From the NCBI GenBank assembly GCA_002914805.1, contig JXTB01000136.1, forward strand, positions 798,811 to 862,810: a DNA stretch of 64,000 nucleotides. Reading direction: 5' to 3'. Source of the stretch: Parasponia andersonii. Lineage: Eukaryota > Streptophyta > Magnoliopsida > Rosales > Cannabaceae. The notes below the pieces were generated by a model. It worked only from the letters and a program-made list of their open reading frames with translations. It did not search any database and was not told the DNA's origin. The translations under genes and the position numbers were made by a program. Each line of letters begins with the position of its first letter. The stretch's first letter is position 1. This document shows, one piece after another, positions 1 to 11,199 of the stretch.

Positions 1-1360
1 ACATCGCTGAGTTGAAGGCAAACCAGACTGAACTGAAGGCGAACAAGGTGATTCTTAATGATAAACTTGATAGGTTGTTGAAGATGACGGAGGAAATCAA
101 AGCACATCGGCAGCCAACTGGTTCTGAATCTGAGGCCACCCAGTCAGATGTCCTTCCTAAAGTGTATCAGCCAGGTAAAGATGTTGTCATAAGTACTCCC
201 ACTAAAGAGCACACTCCTGAAGAGCAGCAAACTCCAAGAGTGAAAGAGTTACAACTAGCTGAGGTGGCTACAGTTAAGTTTGGGAGAAAGAAACGGGTCG
301 GTCAATAATCTAAGAGACTCATTGACTACACTGATCCGTCAAACAAGAAGTTCAAGGTTAATGATCCATGCAAACCAAACCCATTCCGGAAAATTGATGC
401 AAAAGCTTGATACATTTAGGAGATGGCTTGTAGGACTTATTGATAACCGGAAACCAATCCAGATTCTCACTGGTGATGCTAGTACTGGATTCTTTTTCCT
501 CCTTCAGACTCCTTGGAAGTGGCTTGTAGATGAGGTAATTGGATTTATAATTAAATTTTTCTTTCTTTATTTTGAAATCATTTTTTATATTCACTTAAAA
601 GTTATTGTATTCTTTCCATTTGCAGCATATTGACGCGGCTTTTCGGTTGATACGAGAACGCCTTTGGCTTTTCCCAAAGACTTATAGAAAGAAGGTCGCC
701 CTTGCGGATACAGTCTACATTGCATGCATGAATGGTCGGTGGGATGCATTCTGAAGAACCTCCAATAAAGCAAAGTTTTTGTGGGATGACCAGCTTACTG
801 ACTATGCTAAAAGAGATGCAGATCATTTTCAACGTGGCTGGGCGGAGGTTGACGAAGTTTACTATCCCTTGAACATCGGTTCAAATCATTGGGTTCTTGT
901 GTAGACAGATCTTCCTGCGCATATGCTCACGGTATATGACTCTGACGAAGCATTATATGATGATGCATGTGTCGAGCAAACCATGCGTCCAATGATGAAG
1001 ATGTTGCCATACTTTCTGCTCAATGTAGAAGGAGTCACTGATCGCGATGATCTTGATTTGACTACAACGACGAAACCTCGTGATTTTGATGTTAGAAGGT
1101 TACCTCCCAATGTAGTGCCACAAACAGCGAAGAGGTAATTCAATACAATATAAGGATATTAACAAACATTTTTTCAATTGGTTATTTTGACATTAACTAG
1201 AATTATTTGCCTTTGCAGTGGAGATTGCGGCGTTTTTGTTGTAAAGCACTTGGAATGTCTGTTAGCCGACATTCCATTGTCCAACGTTGTTGATGATGTT
1301 ATGCAACATTCAAGACAGAAATTATGTGTAGATTTATTCTACCAGAATATAGAGCCATAG
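1..1360 (+). pseudogene. Ulp1-like C48 cysteine peptidase (SUMO-protease-like), MULE-borne, truncated by window edge
   Basis: Three exons can be followed. The first runs to 534 and starts before or near position 12; its N-terminal part is lysine/glutamate rich. Exon 2 is about 626-1134 and exon 3 about 1219-1360, with GT donors at 535 and 1135 and AG acceptors ending 625 and 1218. The C48 catalytic layout is visible: His in NHWVLV (about 884-901), Asp in YDSD (about 931-942), and Cys in SGDCGVFV spanning the exon 2/3 junction. Family members cleave SUMO from proteins; the role of transposon-borne copies is unknown. Damage: a +1 frame change near 400-410, TGA at 752-754, and TAG at 902-904 directly after the His motif. 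A single N lies downstream at 1403. The family call is secure; function is lost. Confidence 0.8.
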
Positions 1361-1841
1361 GTGTATAATAAATTTTTGTATAGTTATTAGTTTTGCTCAT
1401 TTNTTTTTTTAAATAATTTTATTTGGGATAGAGTAGCTGATGTATTGTGCATGTATTATGTTACTGTGCATACTCAGGTTAAAAATTGAAGTCAAAACGA
1501 ATGAGATATAATTCAGCTTGTTAACTAGGGTCGAAATTCAATGATATTCGTCACTGTTTTCGATGACATATAGATACATTTTGATTCATTTTCGATGATT
1601 TTTCGACTATTGCATTTCGATTCAAAATTTCGATGCATTTTCGAGAATTTTTCGACTATTGTAATTTTTTCAAAATATTATATCATTATAATAAAGTAAA
1701 TAATATTCCAAACTTATTCCAACTAAAATATTAAAATTATTCATTACAATATTGTACTTAAAATCCTAAAATTAAAATGATAAAATTAATAGTACAAAAT
1801 TCTCAAGAAACATCATTTGTTGTTTGATTTTCTACACAAAA
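1361..1841. repeat. Spacer between convergent MULE genes with a TCGA-rich repeat cluster (about 1528-1665)
   Basis: About 480 bp lie between the 3' ends of the Ulp1-like and transposase genes. It is AT-rich, with an N at 1403. From about 1528 to 1665 it carries repeated TTTCGATG/TTTTTCGACTATTG-type words, which are the reverse complement of words in the cluster at 4125-4440. No coding potential was seen. Confidence 0.65.
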
Positions 1842-4020
1842 TTATTTATTTGAAGCTGTTGGTATCATGTACCTATAAGTTGCCCGATTGTGGCCCTTTC
1901 CACTGCAACGGCTATAATGACATTGCATTATGATCTTCTCCCCTTTTGACTTTGTACGTTTTGTTTTCGGCCGGCCAGCCTTTGGTTTATAAGGAGGTGG
2001 TTCCACCATACGTCTACTAATATCATCAGATATATCCCATTCTTCTTCATTTCCCACTGGATATATAGTCTCTGCGTATGAGCACAGTCATGCGTCAACT
2101 GTATAATACCAGGAACACAAGGAGTATGGATTGATGCGTCGACTTAGAGTAGCCGCCAATGCATGCGTACATGGCAGACCTGTCAAATCAAACCTCCTAC
2201 AACTACAAGTCTTTGTCTGTAAATTAACTTGACCATCTCTGTCACCGTCCATGACATAAAACTCATAGTGGCTGAGAGGCTGAACAATCAAAGTCTTCGC
2301 AGCCTCAATACGGTCCTCTAATTTCTTCTCAATCTTTTTCGGTAATGGTTTATTGGATTCCATTGCCAATGTTCGTCTTTCAAATAACCAAGTTTGTAGT
2401 GTATACCTCAGAAACTCTGCCAAAGTTGTGATTAGATACTTTCGTGTATCTCTACTCGTGTTATTAAAGCTCTCAGCATTATTACTTGTCATGATGTTGT
2501 AACGAATGGCAGAGAAGTTTGCACGGCTCCATTTCTCAATGCCTATTTCTTCTAAATAATTAGCAATGGCTTGATCCTTGACCTTGATCTTTTCAAAATG
2601 ATGAAGAAAGTCACTCATCCGATAGGATTTTGCCACCAAGAAGTACTCACTGTGGCAATGATCAGTCTTGAATTTTGCTTGGATATTTATACCAATATGA
2701 TGTATGCAAGCTCCGTGGTGTGCTTCAGGGAACACAATCGACAATGCATCCGTAATACTTGGGTATCGGTCCGATACGAAGACCAAGTTCTCAACGTCTC
2801 CAATTGCTTCTAGTTTCACGATAAAATACATCCAGGAGTCGTTGTTCTCTGAGTCGACTACTCCAAATGCAACAGGATACAACTGTCTGTTTGCATCTTA
2901 TGCAATCGCAGCCAACATTGTCCCTCCACAGTTTGTTTTTAAGAAGGATCCATCCACACATAGCACAGGACGGCATGCTGTTCTAAAGCCCCGAATAGAT
3001 GCACCTAGTGACATGAAGAAATACTTGAAACGTCCCATCTCATCGGTCTCTAAATACGTGACTGTTCCTGGATTAGTCTTCTCTAACATATATAGGTAAG
3101 ATGGCAGCTTTTGGTATGAACCATCCACTGTTCCCCTCACATACAGAAGTGCTTTTTCCCTACATCTCCATGCCTTTTCATATGTCATGTTAATCCCATA
3201 GTCTTTAGAGAAATCGTCGATTATTGATCGAGGGGCACAATTAGGGTTGACTGGATTTGTGTACTTTATCTTAATGCAATGTCCAATAACCCATGGTGCT
3301 GCTTGTCTGTTGTCCTTATGCCTTATTGCCAATGAACATGTGTGTTCAGGCACATATCTTCGCACCTCAAACATATTAGATTACTCCACTTTTCTAGCTC
3401 GCAACCACCACGTACAATTGTTGTCTATACATGTTATAAACCAACAGTCTTTGCCTGACTTTTTTACATTGAACTCAAAATTGCACTTCATTGCATGCAA
3501 GTGCAGCTTCAGCTTCAAGTCTTCCTTATTCTCAAATAGTTGACCGATTATGATTTTCACTGAATTAGAAGATCCAACTGACAAGTTGTTAGGTGTTCCC
3601 TGCGGCAATTCTCCCTCTGAAAACAAGGGAGCACTCCACTTCGCTTCATTATCTACTATTCTTACTCTATGCACTCGACTACTTGAAGTCCCTGTTGTCC
3701 CTGGAGTATTAGCTACATCACCAAAGCATTTCTTTAACTCATCTATTTGCTCTGCACCTGTTTCAGGCACAAATGAAGCATTTTGACTGCAACCCTCACC
3801 CACAGGTNGGAGGAATAGGGATTCCATTTCCACCATCACATTTATAAACAACCTTAAGTTCTAAATCAAAACGATTTTTATCAACTCCAATCACCTCATA
3901 CAGCTTATCTAAAAGTGTCACAAAAGTTATACTCATCCATACACTCATGGCCTTACTTTCTTTAGCAATATAAGACCATAATATTTTCTCTGACGAAAAC
4001 ATCCATTCACCGTTATACAA
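1842..4020 (-). pseudogene. MuDR-type MULE transposase pseudogene
   Basis: Read on the - strand, the parts appear in the usual MuDR order. The N-terminal segment (4020 to about 3810) and a MuDR DNA-binding-like segment (about 3560-3381, ending in a CTWWLRA-type motif) come first. The DDE transposase core follows: first Asp in CVDGSF (about 2945), second Asp in FVSDRYP (about 2775), and a later NNAESFN motif that likely holds the Glu (about 2480). A SWIM zinc finger (CSCRRF...GLPCTHALA, about 2210-2155) and a C-terminal zinc knuckle (about 1935-1880) complete it; the final knuckle Cys appears to be Tyr. Damage: TAA at 3381-3383, TAA at 2898-2900, TGA at 2088-2090, and a frame change at the N (3808). 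The transposase would bind element ends and cut and paste the MULE; this copy cannot. Confidence 0.88.
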
Positions 4021-4124
4021 AATTATGATATTGAAACATGACTCTGTAGATGAAACAAAAAAAAGAAATTAGATTCAACAGAAAAAATCATAAAATATAA
4101 AAGGAAGAATCTATATTTTTAGCC

Positions 4125-4440
4125 ATCGAAAATTGGACAAAATTGGTCGAAAAAAATAATCGAAATAGTCATCGAAAATAGGTCAAAAATTCGACTACCA
4201 TCGAATTATAGTCGAAATATAGTCGACGAAATTCTTACATCTCAGACTTCATCGAAATTTGGTCGAAATTATAATCGAAATACATCGAAATTGATCGAAA
4301 AAATAATCAAAATAGTCATCGAAAATAGATCGAAAATTCGACTACCATCGAATAGTCATCGAAATATAGTCGACGAAATTCTTACATCTCAGACTTCATC
4401 GAAATATGGTCGAAATTACATCGAAAATTCGATGCTTATA
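4125..4440. repeat. 147-bp tandem repeat rich in TCGA words
   Basis: A unit starting at 4170 recurs at 4317, giving a 147-bp period; a partial unit precedes it (about 4125-4169) and the second copy fades near 4440. The shared core includes TTCTTACATCTCAGACTTCA at 4231 and 4378. The words ATCGAAA and TCGAAAT recur more than a dozen times. The orientation is opposite to the cluster at 1528-1665. A sub-terminal repeat of the MULE is the simplest reading, but it could be an unrelated minisatellite. Confidence 0.75.
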
Positions 4441-7320
4441 CTGAGGCAGTCTGATTTTTTAAGAAATCCAGACTTTTGCAGATAATCCCAGACCCAGAAA
4501 ACAACTTTTAATGTATAAATTATGCTCGTAACATATCGAAACTCAGTTAAAAATCATTTCAAATAGTACCCATAACATTTGAACATATAAATTACATACC
4601 CATTTCGTGGATTTCCGTCCTCCGTCTTACTGCCACGTCTTTTTTCTGTTTTTTCAATTTTTATCATTTTCTTCTTTTATGCTCTTAGAATTTCAGCTCC
4701 TTAGACAGTGTGATAAATTCAAGTATGAGATTACAAGAAAGATTGTGAGGATATAGAGGAAGGAATAAGGAGCTACAGTTTGGTTAAAGAGGAGAAGAGC
4801 GATATATACATTATAAACCAATTATTAAGGGCAGAAGTGACATTTCAGGTGGGTATATGTATATTTTTCAGAGTTTTATTGAGAGAAGTATATGTGCCAA
4901 AATATGCTTTTTATGATGCATATTTAACCTAATTTCTCTTATATTATGATTTTGCAAGAAACTTTGAAAGCAGTGGAGATGATGAAATGCAAAAATGCTA
5001 GGACCATTAACATTGCATATCTTCCAGCTTCTTCAAATATTTTTTTGTCCTTATACATAGCTATCATTAGGTTTGCATACAAATCCCGAAAGCCCCTTCT
5101 GTCTAAGGAACCAACCTGACTACACGGGTCCATGTAAGCAAACCCAACTGAACCGAAATACTCTTCAGAGTCTGAGGTACAAGCAATAACAACAAAATAA
5201 AAAGGGAATTCTTCTAAAATGGCTGTGTCTTGGGTTTGGGATTTAAATAAAAAGTTACTACACTCTCTCAATTTTCTCTCTAAGTTGAACGACCTCCACT
5301 CCTCACTGTAGCTGACGGCCACCACACCTCACGTTGACCTCTGCTCCTCAGGGACTCAACTCTTCATGCTCATCCTCCCGACCTCGGCTCCTCACGGCGG
5401 CTTATCCACACTTCACGTTTCAGTTTAGTTTCTTTTGTTTGGCTTTTGCCTTTTTTTTTCCCCCCTCCTTTGAATAACTATTAACTTTTATATTCTATCT
5501 TCCTAATATGCTTTCCTACTATAACGTGATTCTTTTTCCTTTCTTTTCTTTCAATGGATTATATTGATTATTGATGACAACATTTTAGTGTCATGTTAAA
5601 AATTAAGGTGCGATGTCTATTCAAATATCTTAGAAGCTAGGAAGGGAAAAATATATAGGATTTTGTGGAAAAATATACCCTAAAAGATCCATTTAGAAAT
5701 TACCTATAATGTGAAATGGGAGAAAAAAATCAATCGGGAGAAAAAACCCAATAAGCCCATTTCGTCTAAACCCGATCCCACCTGAAAATAAAAATGAAAA
5801 AAAAAATGATCATCATTCGGTTTAGTTTCGATTCTTACTTTCCTCAAACGGAACACAAAAATAGAAAATTCACTACCTGACTTTATACGCACTCGTAGCT
5901 ATCATAATGGGCGTAATATTTGCCTCTATGATGCAATCAACATACTACATGTTGAATTAAAAATGATTGATCAGTTAGTGAACTATTTTTTATTCCAAAA
6001 CTCAGATTATAAATTCAAAAATTTATAGTTAAATTTCTAATTTATTTAACGATGAAAATAGAAATACAACCTATTCTACAACTGAATCTTAAAAAAATTA
6101 ACATTTAGATGTAACTTTGAAAACATAAATATCTATTTAAACTGATTTAAAAAATTAATCATTCACGTAATTTTTTCAATTAAAAATCACTATTGTTTGT
6201 ACTACGCAAAACATATATGATAATGTTGTGCACCAAATAATTGGCCGCATAAGGCACATCTAGTTTTTAGGCTAAAACAGGCATTAACAATTTATTTCAC
6301 TTTTCTAAGGTATTTATTATTCTTGTTTTCTCGTATTAATGATTCAAATGCGAAATTACTATCCATTTAATTGGCCTAACTCTCGTTTCATACTGATCTT
6401 ATTGTTGTAATTCAGCAAAAGCAAACTAATTTCGGTTAATAATTATAACTCATAGCACACAATCATTTCTCAATATACAATATGATTGATATAATTCAAC
6501 AAAATTTTTTTTATTAAAAAATAAAATAATTTATGCAAAAAATAGTGAATTTTAATTTTTAGGAATGCTTAATGTATTCTCTTTTACACTCTCAAATTTT
6601 ATTATTTGATATGTGGATTCTATTATCCCTTTCATATTTTAATAATAATAAATCATAATCTCTTCAAAAAAAAAATAAAACAAATGATAATACAATTCAC
6701 ATGTCTAACATTGAGCCTGAATAGCCTAAAAAAAGTGCATTTATCATTCCCATTGCCCTTTCTCATTTGTCATTGCTCAACAATATCAAAGGATGACCTT
6801 TTACTTGGTCACATTATCATAATCGTTCAACAAAATAATTATTTTTCATATTAATATCACCTTTGCCCTAACTAAGTGCACCTTTAGTTTTTTTTCCAAA
6901 AATTCCTAATACATTTAGGGACGACGATAAAACTCAAGATTATAGCCGTCCATGGTTATTCAATCCGAATAAGAAAGAGAAAAATTATTCAAGCAATAAA
7001 ACAGTCAATGAAAGGAATAACTGCACCACAAATATACAGGTATGGTGCAGAGATAATATTAGTATAATCTGCCATTATATGTATAGTCATATAATAAATT
7101 ATTATACATATAAAAATATACTTAATTTTACAACACTTATGTCCATATATCTTTTAAATAACGACTTTAGAAACTTATATGTATTTGTATATTTGAATCT
7201 AGCATTAAAAACTATTTAGTTTATTATTATGTTTGTTCTTATATCAATTTTATGAAAAAAAATAATTATCTTTATTATTATTTTTATTTTTATTTTTGTT
7301 ATTAACAACGGATAACTGGT
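4441..7320. other. AT-rich intergenic DNA without a recognised gene
   Basis: No protein family was recognised on either strand. One 128-codon open frame on the - strand (4939-5325) encodes a stretch I cannot assign; just beyond its 5' side, about 5285-5425 is unusually GC-rich, with repeated GACCTC/CTCCTCA-type words, and could be the first exon or promoter of a captured or relic gene. The rest, including 5700-7320, is homopolymer-rich AT sequence with no coding signal. Confidence 0.5.
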
Positions 7321-7321
7321 A

Positions 7322-7385
7322 ACCAGAGGCGGAGCTACTTAAGGCAATGAGGCATATGCTCCCCTAGATTTTTGGAAAAAAAAAT
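7322..7385. repeat. Possible terminus of an older dispersed element interrupted by the Helitron
   Basis: The motif CCAGAGGCGGAGCTAC begins at 7322 and is followed by CTCCCCTAGATTTTTGG. GGCGGAGC-type motifs are common at the edges of dispersed plant repeats. A possibly matching right edge (ACTTCTGACTCTGTCACAG, about 19153-19171) lies beyond the Helitron, suggesting that the Helitron landed inside an older repeat. This is inference from a short motif. Confidence 0.3.
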
Positions 7386-7489
7386 TCTTTTATATATATA
7401 TATATATTATATAACTAAAAGGAAGCACGGGAACACTGTTTATGCCCTCTATTTTTATCGTACAAAAAACAGTAACGTTTTTCTTTTCT

Positions 7490-7900
7490 TTTTTTCCCTC
7501 CTTTGGGTGGTTTGACGCTTTTGCCCATGGGATTGCTCTTTGTGATAATAGTGTGGGTGTGGTTTTTTTGTCCTCTCGGTTTTGTTATTTATGGTTTGCC
7601 GAAAATGTCATTTTCTATTTGTTTTGTGTAGGGGATTGCATGTGGTTTTTTTGTCATTTCAATGGTGCTTTATCGTCTTTTCCAACTCTTTGTTTAATTG
7701 AATTCCTTTAAGTGATTTAACGATTTTAGCCTTGGGATTACTCTTTGTGGTAATAGTGTGTATGTAGTTTTTTTATCCTTTTAGTTTTCTTATTTGTGGT
7801 TTGGCGAAAATGCCTTCTCCATTTGCTTTGTGTGAGGGATTGCAGCTGGCCTTTTCGTCATTTGGGTATCCTTCTTTTTCCTCTGTCTGATGGCTTCTCT
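7490..7900. repeat. 206-bp degenerate direct repeat in Helitron leader
   Basis: GGGATTGCTCTTTGTG-type sequence starting near 7529 recurs near 7735 (GGGATTACTCTTTGTG), followed by parallel blocks (GGTTTGCCGAAAATG versus GGTTTGGCGAAAATG). Spacing is 206 bp. A third, shorter copy starts near 9679 (TTGGGATTAGTCTCTGTGG). The T-rich open frames across it are by-products of base composition. Confidence 0.7.
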
Positions 7901-8261
7901 CTACGCCATTTGATATGGGTCCCTTCTTCCCCATTATTTTTTGCCCTTTTTCCCACCTTCTGTTTTTCGATTTTTTTGTGCGTTAATTGCTTCTTCTCTG
8001 CTTGGATTTGAAGTGCAATATCTTGTGTGGTGATCTCCTCTCTTTCTCTGGTATTGTTTCTGTTTGAAACTCTGCTCTTTAAAAATTGTATTTTATTTTG
8101 TGTGATGTTTGTTGTATTTATTTGTTAGATTGTATTCGGGTTTTATCTTTGTTCATCTATGAAATTGCTTATTTTTTCCCTTTTTTTTTTGTCATGAAAA
8201 TTTCTGAATCACGTTCAAGAGCATTCTCCAAAATGATTTGCATTTTTCTTTAATTTTCACT

Positions 8262-9105
8262 TGTTTGACATTTGTTGATAGTTTCCGATTTTTTCAGGTG
8301 TTGATTCTTCCCTTTATTTTCAGTTTAGATCATCTGTTACTCTGTGTTAGTCATGTCGGAATTGTTATTTTATGCTACATTGATATTTTGTTATTAATCA
8401 CATTTAGAAGAAAAAAAAAAAAAAAAAGAAGCTAATAAAAAAATAGTGAATCGACTAAAAAATATCTGGATTTCGTGTTAGTGTTCTGAGTGTTTTGTTC
8501 TTCTTTAATATGTTTATTATTAACATATTTTTTTTTGGTGTTGATCATTATTCAAATTTCTGCTTTATATGATTTGTAGCTTTATATTCATGGGATGAGA
8601 CATGTTATTTAATTCTTTCTTGATATTTTCTTATTATATAAATTGAAAAAAAAAGAGTAGAAAAATGAAAGTTTCGTGTTTAGTAAGCCTTTGTGTCTTT
8701 GTTCTTCTTTTTTTCCCTTTAAAGATTTTTTGTCTGACATTTGTTGATCCTTTCCGATTTTTTTAGTATTGATTATTGCCTCCATTTTCACTTTAGACGA
8801 TTTGTTACTTTGCATGAGTGATCTCTGAATTCTTATTTAATGCTATATTGATATTTTATTGTTATTGAGACTGCGGAAAAAAGCTAAAAAAAGAAGGTAA
8901 ATAGATAATAATATTACGATTTCGTATTTGTGAGTTTTCTTTTTTTTTTTTAAAAAAATGTATTTGAGGTGACTAGATTTTTCTTGTGTTAATCATTATG
9001 CTAATACCTGCTTTGGTGATCTGATGATTTACATTTATGAGAGAGTTCTGTCATTTAATACTTTCTTGATATTTTCTTATTATTCAGATTGAACAAAAAA
9101 AGAAT
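8262..9105. repeat. Degenerate tandem repeat with period about 450-475 bp
   Basis: Block A (ACATTTGTTGATAGTTTCCG, about 8268) recurs at about 8739, a spacing of roughly 470 bp. Block B (TTGATCATTATTCAAATTTC, about 8541) recurs as TTAATCATTATGCTAATACC at about 8991, 450 bp away. Both blocks share internal words such as TTTCTTGATATTTTC or CATTGATATTTTGTTATT, so the larger unit may itself be an old duplication of a unit about 230 bp long. No coding potential is seen; it reads as leader or intron sequence of the Helitron. Confidence 0.65.
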
Positions 9106-11199
9106 AAAAAAAATAAAAAATTCAAAATGTCGTCCTCAGTAAGTCTCTGAGTGTTTTTCCTTTTCCTTTTTTAGTTTATTTAATACATGTATTATTATTT
9201 GGTGGTATTGTCCTCCAGATGCTTTTCTGTAATTACTTTGTGGGTAAAACTTTTTGGTCTGTTTTATCTTCCCTATTTGTGATTAAGCCAGGTTCTTCTT
9301 TTGTCTGGGTTCTAGTTGGGGAATTGACTTTGCCATTTTTTGATCTTTTCCTTAGCTCCTCAGTTGTTCTGGTAGATATTATTCCATCACTATTTAGCTC
9401 TTGGTCTATCTTCTAAATATATTTTGGCAGTGATGATTGCAGATTCTATTATCATATAGAGTAACATATTAATTGCCCAAAAATTACCGTGTATATTGGC
9501 TTCTATTGATGTATAATAAGTAATCTTTTTTCCTTTCTGGTCTTAGAAATTGCTGTATTTTTTCCAATGTATGTTTTGTATATTTGCAATATTATCTTTT
9601 TTCACTCATCAACAGTAATGTTTTTTACTTCTTCTTTTCTTTTCCCCCTCACCTTTAAATGATGTAACTGTATTGCCCTTGGGATTAGTCTCTGTGGTAA
9701 TGGCTTTTTTTGTCATTTTAGTGGTGTTTTGGTGTCCTCGCTGACTCTTAGTCTGATACGGTTTTGACCATTATTGTCTTTTGCTCTCTTTTATTATTCA
9801 TCTTTTGTATCCATATACTTTATATTATCTATTTTCTTTTTTTTTTTTTGTAATCTCTGTAAAAAAGATAAAATTTCAAGATTTTGAAAAATAAAATGTA
9901 TCCATTTTTCTAGTATATTTCCCCGAACTTTCTTTCCAAAATTATTTTTCCTTTCTTATCGCCTTCATGCACTTGGTAGTTTTTGGGCAAACCTCCACTA
10001 TACTCCTATTATTTCGTTCTTATTTTATTAGCATAATATATATGGCAGATTTTTATCCATGGTGATAATGTTTCAGATGTTTGTCTAATTGCCAAAAACA
10101 TCTCTACAACATAGTTTCTTAGGTAGTTAGATAAAGATTTAAAAATACATTATCATAGTAATTTACCATACATTAATGACACTTTAATATTTGAGCCAAA
10201 TTTTGTACATATTCATATATTTACTTAGATATATTTAGCTATATATATATTATGTATTTAAAGTAACAACAAGAAATCAGATATACGTGATTACTGTACA
10301 ATTTTGGCCTTCTTGTCTGTGAAGAAAAGAACGAAGAGTTTATTGTGAAGGAAGGTAGAAAAAAAAAAGGAGAAAACAGAAGATTGTAATAAATATTGTT
10401 GTTATTGTGTATTTAATTTTATTATATATTATTCAATATTTTCTATATTTTATTCATAAGACTCTAATTCCATAACTAATTAGAATATTATGCTAAAGAT
10501 TTGATCTCGATGATTTATATATTGCGCCCACGATTCGATTGCTAGCACTTTCAATAATAAAATAAATATTTCGAGCTGGTTGATATAGCTTATATATGAA
10601 AGTGTATATATATACAAGAGAATAATTTCAAAAATTCACAAATTATAATACTATAAATACCTCAAATATATTCCTCTGATTATAATATTAATAATAATGA
10701 TATAATTAACATAAATTGTTCACTATTTATTATATAAATAAGATCGTTATAATATTCCATAAGCTTTTAACAAAAACGTATTAACATAATAACGTCTGCT
10801 TTTTTGTCCCACCCTTTTTTCTTAATTTAAATAAATAATAAGTTGATGACAAGTAATTCTGCATTGTCGCATTGTCAAGACGTTAATGTAAGCGACGTCA
10901 ACATTGTCTTTTAAACGAAGACTTGTACATAGCAATGATAATATTCTGGATCATCAATATGGGGATCTTGGTATAATTTCAGAAAATATTCATCTGTCAA
11001 AGTTCACTCCAATATCAAATTTTACAAAATCTGAAAGATATTTTTTTGATACTGTTGAGCCATCAATGTCAACCAATTCTAACACACAAAGTAATCATTT
11101 TATTCCCTTTATAAAAAAAAAAAAAAAAAGAAATATCATTACCATTATAAGTTTAATGTATTATACATTTTCTCACTTTTGACCCTCATCTAATACTAT
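9106..11199. other. T-rich then AT-rich Helitron leader without a clear gene
   Basis: From 9106 to about 9960 the T-rich leader continues, including the third copy of the 206-bp unit. From about 9960 to 10900 the DNA is plain AT-rich. A 92-codon frame at 10904-11182 on + may contain part of the Helitron N-terminal exon, but I cannot match it to a domain. Confidence 0.45.

Larger units (their letters stand above)
1..4440. mobile_element. Decayed Mutator-like element (MULE) carrying a Ulp1-like gene; left end outside window
   Basis: Two convergent broken genes lie here: a C48/Ulp1-type peptidase on + (ending 1360) and a MuDR-type transposase on - (ending 1842). This arrangement matches the known class of plant MULEs that carry a Ulp1-like gene beside the transposase (for example CUMULE-type elements of melon). 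The left terminus is beyond the window, and no clean right terminal inverted repeat or 9-bp target duplication could be fixed, so 4440 (the end of the TCGA-rich repeat) is only a working limit. Both genes contain in-frame stops, so the copy is dead. Confidence 0.7.

Noticed and set aside
2571-3786. + strand open frames across the MULE transposase
   Set aside because: Antisense by-products of the - strand transposase.
7442-8435. Series of Phe/Leu-rich + strand open frames
   Set aside because: They follow from T-rich repeated DNA in the Helitron leader; the repeats do not conserve one frame.
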